DNA of 64,000 bases. Source: Echinometra lucunter (lineage: Eukaryota > Echinodermata > Echinoidea > Camarodonta > Echinometridae). The stretch's first letter is position 1; every line of letters starts with the position of its first letter. The notes under the pieces were generated by a model, which did no database searches, was not told the origin of the DNA, and saw only the letters and a list, made by a program, of their open reading frames with translations. Shown in pieces: positions 22,620 through 34,138 of the stretch. A program made the position numbers and the translations under genes. The stretch lies in the NCBI GenBank assembly GCA_029962745.1, contig JAPZVO010000059.1, forward strand, positions 1 to 64,000, given 5' to 3'.

Positions 22620-22833
22620 AAATCAGTTAGCAAACTGTACTATTAGAGAATTGCTTTACAATACACAAGCTGATTATTCTCTTGATTTGGACATCTCATG
22701 AATAAAGAAAGGATCTTATATGAGCATTTACTTGATGTAAGAGTGAACATTATACTCAAATCTGGTAAATTTGTGTCATAACTCGTGTCATAACTTAACT
22801 ATTGTGTTGTTGTTTTTTCCTACTGAATTAAAA
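22620..22833 (+). promoter_or_regulatory. Region upstream of Ig-like receptor gene 1
   Basis: This AT-rich 5' flank has no strong TATA or CCAAT match. It shows no clear similarity to the conserved upstream block of genes 2 and 3, apart from the few bases around the start codon. An upstream non-coding exon may exist but no convincing CAG acceptor is seen directly before the ATG. Confidence 0.25.
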
Positions 22834-23823
22834 ATGAGAAATATGTATATGTATTTCATTCATGCTGTATGCTTGACATTAAGTTATCATGTTTTATGTA
22901 ATGCTATAAATGTACTAGAAGGGGATGCTACAAAACTTGATTTCTTTTATCCTTGTGACAGTACAGAAGTCACGTTGCAGCTCAGTAATGCACTCCCATT
23001 TTACAACTCAGCAAATCCAGAACGTATGTCTCTGCCTTCACGGTATGAACTCAGAAATTATACTGAGAGTAATAATGATATCTGCTATCTCAACCTGACC
23101 ATCAATCCTGTGTCAAGAGATGATGAAGGGACATTTATTCTCACAGTCTACAAAGATGGTGTCATGCTACCCGAATATCCAAGAATTAGATTAAATGTCG
23201 ATTATCTTCCTGGTAAAGCATCATGTGAATCAAGTAATGAGAATGTTGATGGTGAATGGGTTAAACTATATTGTCAAGCTCCAGTGGGGAGTCTATCAGG
23301 ACAGATTGTATGTTACCAAGATGGCATGAGGCTACCATCACTGACTGCACCAGAAGTAAATGGTGACCCATTAAGTCAGGTCATGTTGGCTAGATTAGCA
23401 GGTTTGGTGTACTGTTGTACTTCTCCCTTCCCGCAGACAAAAGACAATTGTGAATGTAATGATTTTAAGTGGAATCCGATTCTAAACACAGAACTAAGCA
23501 ATATCCCTGGCCCCTGCATTGCAGCTACAGAAACAGCAAAACAAGATTCAACAACAGCCTTGATGCAACAAGATCAAGAGAACAGTACCATTCATCCAAA
23601 TGTTTTAGATCCAAAAACAGGCAAAAATACATGTCATTCGAATAACTGCTTTAAAGCCTTTATTACTACTACATGTCTCATGGCTCTAGGTTATATTCCA
23701 CTGATTTACTTTCTTTATAGAGCTAGGAAAGAAAAGAAGTCTTCAAAGGAACAAAGCAAAACAAGAATGGAAGATGAGCCACATGAGGAGCATGAGCTAA
23801 ATGAAACAGGCAATAAGACATGA
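22834..23823 (+). CDS. Ig-like type I membrane protein, family member 1
   Basis: 329 residues from ATG 22834. The frame stays open upstream, but this Met aligns with the gene 2 start and is followed directly by a hydrophobic signal peptide (about 1-23). Ig-like region 1 (about 25-123) has B-strand-like FFYPCD (Cys41), Cys84 before LNLTI and a DDEGTFIL motif without the usual F-strand Cys. Region 2 (about 125-200) contains GEWVKLYC (Cys147), GQIVCYQDGMRLPSLT and LVYCC (Cys194-195). The CECNDFKWNP box is near 206-215, a Thr/Gln-rich stalk reaches ~270, a transmembrane helix spans about 274-296, and a basic then acidic tail follows with no tyrosine motif. Asn75, Asn87 and Asn250 are sequons. Likely a surface receptor or adhesion protein; ligand unknown. 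The coding exon has no intron. The stop codon falls in the first unit of a satellite. Confidence 0.8.
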   Translation: MRNMYMYFIHAVCLTLSYHVLCNAINVLEGDATKLDFFYPCDSTEVTLQLSNALPFYNSANPERMSLPSRYELRNYTESNNDICYLNLTINPVSRDDEGTFILTVYKDGVMLPEYPRIRLNVDYLPGKASCESSNENVDGEWVKLYCQAPVGSLSGQIVCYQDGMRLPSLTAPEVNGDPLSQVMLARLAGLVYCCTSPFPQTKDNCECNDFKWNPILNTELSNIPGPCIAATETAKQDSTTALMQQDQENSTIHPNVLDPKTGKNTCHSNNCFKAFITTTCLMALGYIPLIYFLYRARKEKKSSKEQSKTRMEDEPHEEHELNETGNKT

Positions 23824-25290
23824 ATTCTTTAGGAACTGCATTGATAATTTTCTTCTTCACAATTGACAACACTCATATTGTTTTTTCAATCGCGAGATGA
23901 AGTGATAGGCCATGGATTCTTTAAGAACTGCATTGATAATTCTCTTCTTCAAAATTGAGAAAACTCATATTGGTTTTTCAATCGCGAGATGAAGTGAAAT
24001 GACATGAATTCTTTAAGAACTGCATTGATAATTCTCTTCTTCAAAATTGACAACACTCATTTTGGTTTTTCAATGGCGAGATGAAGTGATAGGCCATGAA
24101 TTCTTTAAGAACTGCATTGATAATTTTCTTCTTCAAAATTGAGAAAACTCATATTGGTTTTTCAATGGCGAGATGAAGTGATAGGACATGAATTCTTTAA
24201 CAACTGCATTGATAATTTTCTTCTTCAAAATTGAGAAAACTCATATTGGCTTTTCAATCTCGAGGTGAAGTGATAGGACATGAATTCTTTAACAACTGCA
24301 TTGATAATTTTCTTCTTCAAAATTGAGAAAACTCATATTGGTTTTTTTCAATCGCGAGATGAAGTGAAAAAACATGAATTCTTTAAGAACTGCATTGATA
24401 ATTTTCTTCTTCAAAATTGAGAAAACTCATATTGGTTTTTCAATGGCGAGATGAAGTGATAGGACATGAATTCTTTAACAACTGCATTGATAATTTTCTT
24501 CTTCAAAATTGAGAAAACTCATATTGGCTTTTCAATCTCGAGGTGAAGTGATAGGACATGAATTCTTTAACAACTGCATTGATAATTTTCTTCTTCAAAA
24601 TTGAGAAAACTCATATTGGTTTTTTTCAATCGCGAGATGAAGTGAAAAAACATGAATTCTTTAAGAACTGCATTGATAATTTTCTACTTCACAATTGACA
24701 ACACTCATATTGGTTTTTCAATGGCGAGATGAAGTGATAGGCCATGAATTCTTTAAGAACTGCATTGATAATTTTATTCTTCAAATTTGACAACACTCAT
24801 ATTGGTTTTTCAATGGCGAGATGAAGTGAAAAAACATGAATTCTTTAAGAACTGCATTGATAATTTTCTACTTCACAATTGACAACACTCATATTGGTTT
24901 TTCAATGGCGAGATGAAGTGATAGGCCATGAATTCTTTAAGAACTGCATTGATAATTTTATTCTTCAAATTTGACAACACTCATATTGGTTTTTCAATGG
25001 CGAGATGAAGTGATAGGCCATGAATTCTTTAAGAACTGCATTAATAATTTTCTTCTTCAAAATTGAGAAAACTCATATTGGTTTTTCAATCGCGAGATGA
25101 AGTAATAGGACATGAATTCTTTAAGAACTGCATCGATAATTTTCTTCTTCAAAATTGACAACACTCATATTGGTTTTTCAATGGCGAGATGAAGTGATAG
25201 GACATGAATTCTTTAAGAACTGCATTGATCCTGTTGATAATTTTCTTCTTCAAAATTGACAACACTCATAATGTTTTTTTTTTCTCAATC
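23815..25290 (+). repeat. ~91-bp satellite, about 16 copies, starting at the gene 1 stop codon
   Basis: Each unit contains ACATGAATTCTTTAAGAACT, GCATTGATAATTTTCTTCTT, AAAATTGA.AA.ACTCATAT and a TTTTTCAATCGCGAGATGAAG segment. The TGA of gene 1 (23821-23823) is the TGA inside the first ACATGAATTC, so the array begins at the 3' end of the coding region. Some pairs of adjacent units repeat as higher-order blocks (for example 24190-24380 and 24470-24660). Confidence 0.92.
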
Positions 25291-26373
25291 GCTGAAATCT
25301 TAATTTGTTATGAAATGATTTTCCACTATAAAATAGCATAGGCTTACGATACACGGAAGAAAATATGATATACAGGCTTAAAAGATACCAATTCATATTT
25401 TCCTTTCTTTAGTGCTTTGTGCCAAACACAATACGGTAATGCACCAAAATGGAAAATTTTGCTTTATTCAGTTGTCTGGTATTATTTTAGCGCTCTTTAA
25501 AAGTAATAAATTAACTTCCTGCACCAAGTCTTAAAATATCGGCTCCTAGTTGTTACCACAATGTTTGACAAAGACTATTCGGTATGCTACAGAATCATGC
25601 ATTAAAAAAATCATTATGATCACACGCAAATTATCACAGAAGAATTGTGGTTGTCACATTGTGTTGAAGTTGTTAGAAAAAAAAAAGAGAGAAGTTAGCC
25701 AAACTGGAAACCAGTAGAATCTAGTATAATATAGGCCTGCCATTCTTTGGCAGTATGTTTTGCCCTGTTAATTCTGGTAAAAATCTCATACAATTGAAAA
25801 ACTTCAAATGTTTAAAAAGTTGAAAGACGAGTTTTATGAAGCAAAATTGAAGGCCGCCAATTTATACATATCGCTTTTCTCCCCTCCCCCGTAAGATTGA
25901 TTCACATGCTGCACGATAGAAATGAAATAATGAAATAGAATTTAAAAAATCTCCTTTTTGTCTAGTTCCTCCTTCTTTTTTTTTTTTAAATGAACTTAAA
26001 ACAGGAAGTTCGTCCATCTTTAAATATCCCTCTTAATCAAAGTGAAGCGATGTGTACCTGGAAAGATTTATTCTTGCAGGACTATACACCAATGATCAAT
26101 AATTCTTGTTCTAAAGGAGGTAGTCAATGATAAAAATCTGTGAGTTTATCGGTCACTTGATCACTTTTATTGTTATCCCTGTAGGTATATTTAGTATGAG
26201 CACAAAATTGTTGTTATAAATATCTTTTAAGTGAAATCTAGGCTTTGTATATCAAGTATGTGGAGTAGTTTATATTGTTGGTACTGTAGTTTGTGGATAA
26301 GTGACGTATACACGAGTGTTGTTTACCGTAGATTGTAGTTGATATGATAATTGCCATACAGCATGATGTTTAT
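25291..26373. other. No gene recognised
   Basis: AT-rich spacer. A possible polyadenylation signal (AATAAA near 25505) could serve gene 1 if transcription crosses the satellite. Nothing else identified. Confidence 0.4.
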
Positions 26374-27615
26374 TAGTCTGGGAGCCTGTCCCGAAATAGT
26401 CACCCCATCTTACATATGAGAATTGACCCCTTAAAGTTAGTTAGATCATCCATCCCAATCACAAAATGCTCCATTTTCACATTTACAACCATGATAACTC
26501 TCATGTATTTTATTCGATCCAAGGTAAATGCTCCATTTTCACACCAACCATGATGACTCTCATGTACTTTATTCGATCCAAATTAAATTCACACAGAACA
26601 GTCTTGAGTAATGTAGTTGTCTTTGGGCTCAGTTTGGATGTAAAATGATAATTTCATTAATAACTTATTAAATTTTGAAAATTGTATTGCTTTCTCAAAA
26701 GAAAAAAAAAAAAACACAAGAAAATCAATTTTGTCAGGGTCATGTAAACAAACCTGCTTGACAAGACAAAATATGACAGCTTGCCAAGTATCTGGGCTAT
26801 GTTGCTGCCAGGCTGAAATCTACCATTCACGTGTTAATTACACAAATACCTAACAAGTTGTTCTATTATATCTTGCCCAGGAGCCAAGGTGGGCAGGAGG
26901 TGTGTTTAAATGACCCTGACAATATTGTTTTGCTCTTCTTTTGAGAAAGCAATACAGTTGTCAAAATTTAATAACTTATCATTGAAATTATCATTTCATA
27001 TCCAAAGAGCACCCAAAGAAAACTACATTACTCAAGAATGTTCTGTGTGAATTTAACTTGGGTTGAATGAAACACTTGGGAGTTATCATGGTTGGTAAGT
27101 AAGAAAATGAATTTTTCTCTATCAATGAGAGCACTTTGGGGCAGTAAAGCTTATAGTTGAAGGGCATTTTGGTGGGTTTTTTCCTGCGAAGTGTTAGATC
27201 TCTTTCCTGAAGGAACTATTGGTAAGTTGTTATATTTTTGGAATGTATAGCCATAGCTCTTCCTTCTGACAAAATTTGGTACGCGGGCCTTATATGGAAA
27301 ATTCTTCCCCGTTTTTTTAGGGACCGTCTGACAACCTCTCCCGAAGGAAAATGTTGTTAGTTTTTTGTGTTTTGGTAATGTATAGTCATACAACTTCCTC
27401 CTGACAAAGTTTGGTGCATATTTTAGATTGGGGGGGGGGGGGGTGAAATCAACACGACTTTTCGGCCCTTTTTTGGAGGCCCTGGGGGCTACCCCCGGCG
27501 GATATGTTCGGTCTGGCAAGCATTTTGTGAATGGGATGGATGGTCTAACTAACTTTAAGGGGTCAAATTTCATATGCAAAATAGGGTGACTATTTCGGGA
27601 CAGGCTCCTGGACTA
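26374..27615. mobile_element. Large fold-back element with long inverted arms
   Basis: The left arm (26374-26740) is matched in reverse complement by the right arm (about 26910-27095 plus 27510-27615). Shared landmarks are AGCCTGTCCCGAAATAGTCA, CCCCTTAAAGTTAGTTAGA, ACCATGATAACT, ATTCACACAGAACA, AGTAATGTAGTT and TATTGCTTTCTCAAAAGAA. The outer ends begin TAGTC. The right arm is interrupted by ~415 bp that contains its own ~130-bp duplicated unit. The loop (26741-26909) is unique. There is no transposase, so it is a non-autonomous fold-back or MITE-like element. Confidence 0.85.
27096..27509. repeat. Insertion in the right arm, with internal duplicated unit
   Basis: This block has no counterpart in the left arm. 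On the minus strand two units both begin with an NFVRRK-coding stretch and continue with similar spacing, so a ~130-bp segment is duplicated. A poly-G run lies at 27431-27442. The long minus-strand frame over it is repeat-derived. Confidence 0.65.
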
Positions 27616-28009
27616 TATGTGAAAAATACAAAATGCAGAATTACTTGAGTGATGTTATATCTAATTGTGGCAAAAGGCAAAGGTTAAATATAATGACAAG
27701 TTAGAACAAAGTTCTGAACTATGACCATGTTATACAACGATAGTATTTGCGATATGAACCTGTCTACCCATTTTGAATGCTTAATTGTTGAACAAAGGTT
27801 TCTCTTGACAAACTAAAAAGTATGACAGAGGCTCTCCCGACTTAGGAACATCTAATGTTTGAAAATGAATTCCATATATTAAGATGCTATTATGCATGAC
27901 AGGTTAACTGCATAGTTGGTAACCAAGGGTAGTGGAGAGTAACATGCAAAAACTGAATTTTGATGGCATAGTTTGAATCCCACCGCTGCCACCGATGTAA
28001 ACCCTCAGT
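27616..28009 (+). other. Spacer with possible tRNA-derived SINE head
   Basis: AT-rich spacer, then a B-box-like GTTTGAATCCCACC at about 27971, preceded by GCATAGTTGGTAACC at about 27911. The spacing is long for a tRNA, so a SINE head leading into the left inverted arm (28010) is possible but weak. Confidence 0.3.
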
Positions 28010-28214
28010 GAATATTTTCAGCTTGGTTGCCCAAACAGCAACCTTGAGCAATTTGCATAATTTGCATAAAGTTGTATGGATACAGGATATGCCACCCAAG
28101 ATAACTTACACAGAATTGTGTAAACTGAACTACGTACTAATTATGTATGTGCGGTGATACGGAACTTTAATAGCGTTGTCAATCTTGTGAATTCAACTTT
28201 TGATGAAACGAAAC
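28010..28214 (+). repeat. Inverted repeat pair, left arm
   Basis: About 205 bp with the reverse complement at 28995-29206. Landmarks are TTTTCAGC.TGGTTGCCCAA, AATTTGCATAATTTGCATAA, ACTACGTACTAATTATGTATGTGCG-like segments and TGATGAAACGAAACG. Several small indels separate the arms. Confidence 0.85.
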
Positions 28215-28994
28215 GGGGTACAATGGTGTGTGATACTTCATAAAATATGGGTTTTGTAGGGTGGTAGAATAAAGTTTAAACATATTTTTGCAATTACATG
28301 TCAGGGTGTAGTACTGAAAATCAAGGATATGTCAACTTCGTTATCTAAATGATTTAAAACTTAGTCTTACAATCATTAAGAATGGTACTAACCATGCAAA
28401 CAGCGGTATGTATCCTTCGTTTAGGCCCATCTTTAAAACAAAAAAATGTTTACTGCAGCCATAGTCGGACTTAAGTAGCGTTCACGCACAGAATCACACA
28501 TCAATGGTTAAAATATTTGGGCTCTAGCATTAAAAAAATACAAAGCCTTATAATTGCATAGATACACATGCACATCATAATGCACCCTATCTGACTGCAA
28601 CAATCGTATCATATTTAAGGGGGGGGGGGGGTGAAACATCTTTTTGAAATGTACAATTGAATTGAAAACATACTTGTGGTGTTAGGGCGTTCAAATAACG
28701 TTGATTTAATCCATAAGGCTAACATTACACGAAGAGGTACCCCAAAAGGAACTAAAACAATACAAGAAGGCTGCCAACCTGCTAGCGCACATTAATCCAT
28801 TAGGAGCAGGCCTACTCTCATTCTAGGTTGCAAAAAAGTACACTCGCAGTTGTTTATAGATATTAAGTTGATATCAACATGATTCTTAGTACAAAAGCAT
28901 CATTTCTAATTGTAAAAATAACATTGAAATGATTTCCATGTCCCACAAACGCCTAAGTGGATGTGCAACCATATCTGATTGTTTGTATTAAGGT
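28215..28994. other. Loop between the inverted arms; no gene recognised
   Basis: About 780 bp of AT-rich DNA with a poly-G tract (28620-28631). Nothing coding recognised. Confidence 0.5.
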
Positions 28995-29206
28995 CGTTTC
29001 GTTTCATCACAGGTTGAATTCACGAGATAGGCAACACTGTTAGAGTTCCGTATCAGCGCACATACACAATTAGCACGTAGTTCAGTTTGATCATCTGTGT
29101 AAGCCGTCTTTGCGCTGTAAAACCTGTATGCATACAGATTTATGCAAATTATGCAAATTGCTCAAAGTTGCTGTTTGGGCAACCAGGCTGAAAATGTTCG
29201 TAGACC
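28995..29206 (-). repeat. Inverted repeat pair, right arm
   Basis: Reverse-complement partner of 28010-28214. The pair could be two SINE or MITE copies in opposite orientation, or the arms of one composite element. Confidence 0.85.
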
Positions 29207-30036
29207 ACTTAGGATCATAAATCAGCCAAAAAACTTCAACGGAAAGAACTTTTCTGGGTTACACTGTTAGTTAAATAGGACCGTCAAACCGACTAGATCT
29301 GAACATAATGGAAGAACCCAAGTAGAAGAGAGAACAGGGTGATCAGGAGTTGTATGGAGGTGTAGGGAGGGATGAATTCATGAAGCTGAAATGTAAATGA
29401 GATGTACATCAACGAGTATAAAAGGAAATTGTAAAAATGTCAAATTGCAAGCAAATAGGAATTAAGACAAAATATACCTCTTACAGTACATTAGCTATAT
29501 AAAATCGACGGTATCTGCGAACTCATGCCTTATTGTTTCTTTGGAGTTCGGCCATGTTGATTACAATGAGTTTGTCTTTGTGTCGAATATGGGCCCATCT
29601 ATGATAACTGAAACAGTAAGTATGTGCAAAGTTGCTTGGCTACGCAGTGTCATTCAATTTTGTACACGCTTTATCATATTAAAATAAGCAGTTATATCGC
29701 ACGCCCGGATATGACTTGTATTAAAAAAAAATCATGTGTGTCACCAACAACCTTCCAGGCAATAGGATACTCCCTTGTAAATAACCTATTCTATGAAACA
29801 AAGTGAAGAATGTCCAGTCACATGTTATCATACAGCATGTTGAAAATTAATCATGTGGTATTGTCTCTTTTTTTTGTATTAGTCTCTTAATATTTACCAT
29901 CCATGATTAAAGAGTTTAATTCAAAGTCTTCTGAAAAAAATAGGAAAAAATCATGAATTGAGCATCAGTGAAAAAATCCATGTACATATTCTAATTATAA
30001 GGGAAATCTCATCTAGTAGATCATATTCATAGTTCA
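29207..30036. other. No gene recognised
   Basis: AT-rich spacer without recognisable features. Confidence 0.4.
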
Positions 30037-30044
30037 TATATAAT

Positions 30045-30406
30045 CACCGGCGTAAATCCACTTTAAGGAGGGGGGGGGGGGATGATCGACTTTTTAACTT
30101 TTTTTCTGTCAATCTCACACTTAAGTATAAGCAAACACCCTCACCCACCCGCACAGATCTCCTTACACACATCTTGATATTCATTTTTTTTTTAATTTAA
30201 AAAAAAAAAAATTCTGTTTTTTAATCGCATTTTCAAATAGAAATTCTAAAATATAATGGTTGTTTATGACAGATTTACAAAAAAATTACTAACAGATGAA
30301 TTAGAATACATTTTCTTCCTTAAAAAGTAGGGGGATATTTGTACACGCCATCCCCCTCTCCAAAAAGTGAGGGATATATCCCCCTCCCCCGGGATTTACG
30401 CCAATG
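30045..30406 (-). mobile_element. hAT-like MITE, complete, with 8-bp target-site duplication
   Basis: The element starts CACCGGCGTAAATCCA and ends with the inverted counterpart TGGGATTTACGCCAATG-like sequence. It is flanked by perfect 8-bp direct repeats TATATAAT (30037-30044 and 30407-30414). An 8-bp duplication with CA..TG termini is diagnostic of the hAT superfamily. The interior is G-tract and AT-rich with no transposase. The copy at 49869-50404 is in the opposite orientation. Confidence 0.88.
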
Positions 30407-30414
30407 TATATAAT

Positions 30415-31263
30415 TGATTAATCACTCTATTGAAATGTGAATCGTTGTAACTGGTAGACTAACTGTCTGAATGTAAGGGTGTGATTGTAACCCTAACGCA
30501 TTTCTTAGCCTTGTGTATTATTTGTGTGTGTCTTCGCGTAATCACATGTAAAATTATGTTAACCTGTTCACTGCATGGTATCAGAATCTTATATAACCGT
30601 GATAGAAAGTTGTCTGGAGTAAAGGTAGAGAATGAAAAACAAACCAGTTTTGACTGTTTGCTGTTGTTTATTCATTTCAAGCAACAGTTTGGAGGCACAG
30701 AGAGAAAGAGAGAGAGAGAGAAAGAGAGAGAGCCTTGTGTACATTGGCTTATCGATGCAAAGAATACAGAAAGAATTGGCAGAGAGAAAGTTAAAAATGG
30801 GTGAGTTGTGACGAAAAGATCTGAGTGACTGACATTCGTACATCATGTAAATGTTAATAGTGACACTTTGGACTTGGACATTTCCTCGTGCCCATCAAGA
30901 GCGAATACAGGAAAAAGACTTATATGAGAGATGAGAATGAATGAATAAATTACATGACATGTGCATTACAATAAAAGCTTTTTTTAGTGGCAAGGATAAA
31001 GAAATGGGATTATTTAGTTGGATATGAGAGGATTTTTTTTCCCTAATCAAATTATGCATATGATGAAAATGATTGTACTGGAAGGATGAGAAGTCAAACG
31101 TTAAATGCAAATTTCTGATTGAAATTTCATGAGATACACACACACCCCCGCACACACCTGAGTGCACAGGTAAGCCAATATAACTTTAATTGTTCTAGCA
31201 GAGTGAAATCCACACTAATGGCTATTCAGTCATGACCTGATATGATCAAACACTCTTAGAAAA
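30415..31263. other. No gene recognised; GA microsatellite
   Basis: A (GA)n tract lies at about 30700-30732. Otherwise AT-rich without features. Confidence 0.4.
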
Positions 31264-32272
31264 TGTGTCATTTATAACCCCTTCTTGTCCCGTATTTAGA
31301 ACCTTACAGAGAAAGTGCCGTTTAGAACCCCTTCCTGTCCCGTATTTAGAACCTTACAGAAAAGTGCCGTTTAGAACCCCTTCCTGTCCCGTATTTAGAA
31401 CCTTACAGAAAAAGTGCCGTTTAGAACCCCTTCCTGTCCCGTATTTAGAACCTTACAGAAAAAGTGCCGTTTAGAACCCCTTCCTGTCCCGTATTTAGAA
31501 CCTTACAGAAAAAGTGCCGTTTAGAACCCCTTCCTGTCCCGTATTTAGAACCTTACAGAAAAAGTGCCGTTTAGAACCCCTTCCTGTCCCGTATTTAGAA
31601 CCTTTACAGAAAAGGTGCCGTTTAGAACCCCTTCCTGTCCTGTATTTAGAACCTTATGTACAGAAAAAGTGCCGTTTATAACCCCTTCCTGTCCTGTATT
31701 TAGAACCTTACAAAAAAGTGCCGTTTAGAACCCCTTCCTGTCCCGTATTTAAAACCTTACAGAAAATGTGCCTTTAGAACCCCCTTCCTGTCCCGTATTT
31801 AGAACCTTACAGAAAAAGTGCCGTTTAGAACCCCTTCCTGTCCTGTATTTAGAACCTTATGTACAGAAAAAGTGCCGTTTATAACCCCTTCCTGGCCTGT
31901 ATTTATAACCTTACAGAAAAAGTGCCGTTTAGAACCCCTTCCTGTCCCGTATTTAGAACCTTACAGAAAAAGTGCCGTTTAGAACCCCTTCCTGTCCCAT
32001 ATTTAGAACCTTACAGAAAAAGTGCCGTTTAGAACCCCTTCCTGTCCCGTATTTAGAACCTTACAGAAAAAGTGCCGTTTAGAACCCCTTCCTGTCCCAT
32101 ATTTAGAACCTTACAGAAAAAGTGCCGTTTAAAACCCCTTCCTGTCCCGTATTTAGAACCTTACAGAAAAAGTGCCGTTTAGAACCCCTTCCTGTCCCGT
32201 ATTTAGATCCTTACAGAAAATATGCCATTTAGAACCCCTTCCTGTCCCGTATTTAGAACCTTACAGAAAAGA
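31264..32272 (+). repeat. ~50-bp minisatellite, about 20 copies
   Basis: The unit contains GTGCCGTTTAGAACCCCTTC, CTGTCCCGTATTTAGAACCT and TACAGAAAAA. Most units are 49-50 bp and very uniform, with a few carrying a short TATGTA insertion. Because 50 is not a multiple of three, the Pro/Tyr-rich frames across it shift between units and are not genes. Confidence 0.95.
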
Positions 32273-33704
32273 TACTAATCAGCACCATTTTATCTAAGAG
32301 TTCAGAACTTTTCGTAAGTGTTCAAACAGTGTTTATGAATGGATACTGTAGAATGTAACACTCATTTCATCTATGCAGGCTATGCATGTGGAAAAGACCA
32401 AGCTGTTTAATGCCTTACATTACAGTGATTAGTATTTCTGATGATTATTAATAACACCTGGGAACAAAGTATAATGCCATAATACTCTGTTCTCTGTTTA
32501 GGATATCAACATGACCAAGGATTTGCTGATACACAAAGTCATGTGCATATCTGTAACACAAGCAGACAAAAATTCTGTTATGTATTACTTTTCAAATAGG
32601 CCTACAGCTCAAAATCATCCTCCTGGTCCTTAGTTTGCTTTGGACTTAAGTCTTAGTAACACATGAAGGCAAGGTACAACTGAAGGAAGGATTTTTATAG
32701 TAAAAAGAAATACACATGTATAAGTTTCAAGTAGAGCATTATAGTGCTGTTGGACAGTCGTTTCTTGGTTGCTACAATTAATATACCTGTATATACGGTT
32801 GTGCATGGCATCAGAATCCACCCCTCCCGTTTTCCCGTCGACATGAATACCTAAAACTTTAGAGATGTGGCCAGCCAAAATGATCCCCCCCCCCCCATAA
32901 TATTGCACACATTCCTTTATGGTCAATATGTTTTGTAGCGATGATTAAAAACAGCAGACATGGAGATATGAAACTTCATGGGCCCATTTATAATATGATG
33001 CTCTATCTCTATGGCGGGCCAAGTTTCGGTTGCTTTAAAGCTACCTGTGATATTCTTAACACAGTCTAAAAGCTTATAACTATTTCACATGCATATGTAC
33101 AGAGTTTACTATATGTACTTTATGTTCAGTCTCATTTAAAAATGGAAGATAATGTGAAGATTACCGGTTATCAATCTTTAATACTCGACAAGAAACTAAA
33201 ATCTATCAGTAGATCCCAAAAAGAAAAAAAATCATATTCAGCACTATACATAAAGAATGACAAAGAAGAACACATGTTACAACACAATATGTTTGAAAGT
33301 AACATAATTTAACCAAGTGTACTGACAAGTTGTGAGGAATGGGGCAGGCAAACTAAATCGCTGAAAGGATCCCCCATGCCGACCTGCAATACTCCTGGAT
33401 ATCAATAATTAAAAAATAAATCAAAACAAATAGAATATCATGTGAAGAAAGGGTATAATTGAATGAAAGATCCAGAGAGAATTATCAAGAGATCTTGAAG
33501 ATTAAGTTCAAGGAAGTAAAATTTACTTTCAATGCAAAGCAAGGTGATATTTACCAGCTTGTATAGAGAGGACAGTGTATATTCATTTCTATGAAATTAT
33601 CACATAGGTATGAAACTAATAGCTAAGGTTTGCTAGACGTTAATTCTTGAGCAAGCACCACGACCACCCAGCAGAGGTGGATACACTTTATAGGAAACCT
33701 TCTT
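32273..33704. other. No gene recognised
   Basis: AT-rich DNA with a poly-C run at 32885-32896. No coding or structural feature identified. Confidence 0.4.
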
Positions 33705-33780
33705 AATTATCACTATTATCATCATTACCATCATCATTATCATCATCATTATCATCATCATCATCATCATCATCATAATA
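33705..33780. repeat. (ATC)n microsatellite
   Basis: A run of ATC/ATT triplets. The poly-Met/Ile minus-strand frame is an artefact. Confidence 0.9.
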
Positions 33781-34138
33781 TGTAGAAGGAAGTGATGAAT
33801 TGGAGGAAATAACATAAAACACTGAAAGAAATATTTGATAATAGGATGTACAAAACCAAAACTAGTCTGAACCTTTGACCAAAGATTAGTCATAGAGAGG
33901 GGAAGATAGGATAGTCAGCATGGTTAGGCGATTTTGTCTCCAGGGATCGGTGTTAAGGCCTTGGGAGAAGGGCGCCAACCAGCGTTGGGTAGATAGATAA
34001 AGTAATGCTTGAGGCCGCACGCCTGTAAATACATCCGTCATTTTCAGATATTCTTCCAGCCCGTACCAAAGATGATGGCATTGTTGAAAAAAAATTGTAT
34101 AAAACCAATGCTACATAATTTAACACCTTTTTCATACC

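Noticed and set aside
22771..22833. Upstream extension of gene 1 to a TTG start
   Set aside because: Non-ATG start. The ATG at 22834 aligns with gene 2 and directly precedes the signal peptide.
23815..25290. CRISPR-like array
   Set aside because: Units are head-to-tail with no unique spacers, in an animal-type genome. It is a satellite.
27151..27579. 142-codon minus-strand frame with repeated NFVRRK segments
   Set aside because: Lies in the insertion within the fold-back arm and partly in the arm itself. The peptide repeat reflects a DNA duplication and a poly-G run crosses it.
30645..30804. Arg/Glu-rich coding segment
   Set aside because: Encoded by a GA microsatellite.
31265..31474. Pro/Tyr-rich 69-codon frame with repeating peptide
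   Set aside because: It lies within a 50-bp minisatellite. The unit length is not a multiple of three and the frame breaks in later units.
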